This document shows positions 6,301 through 6,693 of a stretch of DNA of 6,693 bases, in pieces. The position numbers were made by a program, and so were the translations under genes. The stretch covers positions 1-6,693 of the forward strand of contig JBKHHW010000172.1 of the NCBI GenBank assembly GCA_046538945.1. Reading direction: 5' to 3'. This stretch comes from JAEZKC01 sp046538945 (lineage in GTDB: Bacteria > Fibrobacterota > Chitinivibrionia > Chitinivibrionales > Chitinispirillaceae). The notes under the pieces are model-generated. The model made no database searches. It was not told the DNA's origin and saw nothing but the letters and a program-made list of their open reading frames with translations. Position 1 is the stretch's first letter. Each line of letters starts with the position of its first letter.

Positions 6301-6693
6301 ATTGAGAGTTTCCCCCGCGGATTCCTCCAGAAAGGACCCGGTTCCGGCGCTGCAGGCCTCGTTCATGGCATAATCCGAGGCCACTGAGTTGGTGAGAAAC
6401 GTGTATTTGGCATCCTGTCCGCCTATTTCGAAAATGGTATCCACTTCCTTGTCGAAATGAGATGCGGCAGTGGCATGAGCGATAATCTCGTTTATTACCC
6501 CGTCCGTTCCCGCATGAAGTCCGGCGATCTGACGGCCCGAGCCGGTAGTGCCCAGACCGATTATGTTTACCGGAGTGTCGATCTGCTCGAGCAGTGCCTT
6601 GTAGCATTCTCTCGATGCCTTGACCGGATTACCGTTTGTTCTGAGATAGATCGACCCCACTATCGAGTCGTCTTCTGTCCTGAGTGCGACGGC
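3337..6693 (-). CDS. Acyl-CoA dehydratase activase-like ATPase/DUF2229 fusion (5' partial)
   Basis: At least 1118 residues, with its N-terminus cut by the right edge; the frame has no stop up to 6693. The GTG at 6660-6658 (residue 1 below) is internal: the 11 codons before it continue the activase fold. Residues 1 to about 235 are most of a BcrAD_BadFG (ASKHA-type) ATPase: IFEIGGQDAKY (77-87), ACSAGTGSFLE with Cys103, NDQCAAF with Cys143, and GGVCYN (194-199). Cys103 and Cys143 match the two ligands of the [4Fe-4S] cluster bridging activase dimers. A linker carries Cys264, Cys271, Cys275 and Cys293. DUF2229 begins near 334 (VGINRSFLTNSFYPLYSNFF) and includes Cys380, Cys423 and Cys425. The rest resembles activase-related COG3580 proteins: GRPYNAF (522-528), Cys595, SCKEC (Cys730, Cys733), GGNC (Cys768), Cys1025, and a typical ending around ESDGNPFPAILESR. 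Known activases use ATP to drive low-potential electrons into 2-hydroxyacyl-CoA dehydratases or benzoyl-CoA reductases. Full-length relatives are about 1400 residues with two ATPase copies. The substrate of this fused class is not established. Confidence 0.93.
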   Translation of the reverse strand, partial: AVALRTEDDSIVGSIYLRTNGNPVKASRECYKALLEQIDTPVNIIGLGTTGSGRQIAGLHAGTDGVINEIIAHATAASHFDKEVDTIFEIGGQDAKYTFLTNSVASDYAMNEACSAGTGSFLEESAGETLNIGYKEIEGIALESQNPPNFNDQCAAFISSDIRTASHEGVAKEDIVAGLVYSICMNYVNRVKGQRPSGNKIFMQGGVCYNRAVPLAMANLIGKEIVVPPEPGLMGAFGVALEVKHRLEKKLMEPSGYDLQTLTGREVHYGKRFVCAGGEEHCDRKCEINTMIIEGRKFPFGGACNKYYNLIHHIRYDKNQFDIVSQRQHMVFSTHAASPLKEGKTVGINRSFLTNSFYPLYSNFFTSLGMKIVLSPEVDPEGIKRKRSAYCFPGEIAHGALYSLLKTKPDFLFLPKLVELYVEGMPHRRREHQCTCLLLQSEPYYLKSAFKDMLSSTEVLSPVIDFSQGYASMESTFAALAKTCGIDEEKGRWAFKAALKAQNECFAEMKHKGAEALERLEKDPSRIGIVLFGRPYNAFADEGNLGIPGKFASRGVEIIPWDTLEFDDEPCSVEMNWALGQNLLRAAKVVQRHPQLFGAYITNFSCGPDSFLVGYFRSVMGSKPSLTLELDSHTADAGVNTRIEAFLDIIARYRSLHRGTEKEEPFRKAFIDHSGREPVFVTSEGKRVSLKSPKIHVLFPSMGQLSSDIFAAAFQGAGIKASAIPVYDSDVLKLGKGHSSCKECLPLILTTGGLLSYLSKRKSEDEYLVYFMPTSGGNCRLTQYTVYIRSILEKYRIPNVALLSLTNENGYAGLAVSDALNVIKGTIVSDVMEDIKNALSVLAKDKMAAMGVFYAQWEKIMELFRNKKVGSLYKLLREVASQLHRIPLKYPLSEAKVISLLGEIFVRRDYFSGQDLIHRLEKREIIVKRAPIFEWMEYCDWNVKEGIFEADFDWKGKLEFQARVILQHRYEKKIKSILAGSGLYQYELTQMNRIINYGKHFFDPRLTGEAIIVTGAFFKDILHSTHGAIQIGPFACMPTRVVEAVLSAEATVDNKRHLDKLISGNGHYGDNIKTLPFLTIESDGNPFPAILESRIEAFCLQVERLHQKLKGEKELQPS

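Noticed and set aside
5689..6387. Plus-strand open frame of 232 codons opposite the activase gene
   Set aside because: Same reason: it is antisense to the conserved ATPase motifs, including both cluster cysteines, and has no domain signature.
6658..6660. GTG as the true start of the activase-like gene
   Set aside because: The frame remains open to the window edge and the upstream codons fit the start of the ATPase fold, so the gene is truncated by the window rather than starting here.

Overview
The window (6693 bases) looks like ordinary bacterial chromosome from an organism with roughly balanced base composition. Four protein genes were found, two of them cut by the window edges. The gene content suggests an anaerobic or facultatively anaerobic bacterium with well-developed two-component signalling. 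The main clue is a very large ATPase of the BadF/BadG/BcrA/BcrD activase family fused to acyl-CoA dehydratase-activase-related domains, an oxygen-sensitive iron-sulfur family found mostly in anaerobes. The taxon cannot be named from the sequence. A consensus-like sigma70 promoter and purine-rich ribosome binding sites are conventional.

Layout from left to right. 1-378 (+) is the C-terminal ATP-binding domain of a sensor histidine kinase whose beginning lies outside the window. 396-1148 (-) is a complete VIT1/CCC1-type membrane transporter gene, tail-to-tail with the kinase. 1149-1560 is a 412-base divergent intergenic region. It holds two identical 15-base repeats, two near-palindromes and a strong promoter reading right. 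1561-3342 (+) is a 593-residue HDOD signalling protein with a degenerate N-terminal receiver domain and a possible second receiver-like fold at the C-terminus. 3337-6693 (-) is the large activase-family protein, open to the right edge.

The HDOD and activase genes converge and overlap by six bases in the self-complementary string TCATGA, which supplies both stop codons. This overlap sits inside a longer inverted repeat that may terminate transcription.

Nothing shows that the four genes form one pathway. No two neighbours are co-directional, so no operon is visible. The kinase and the HDOD protein are both signalling genes, but the HDOD protein's receiver lacks the phosphoacceptor aspartate and so is not an obvious phosphorylation target. 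The window holds no RNA gene, CRISPR array or intact mobile element that I could recognise. The least explained parts are the intergenic repeats, the degenerate receivers and the cysteine-rich activase fusion.
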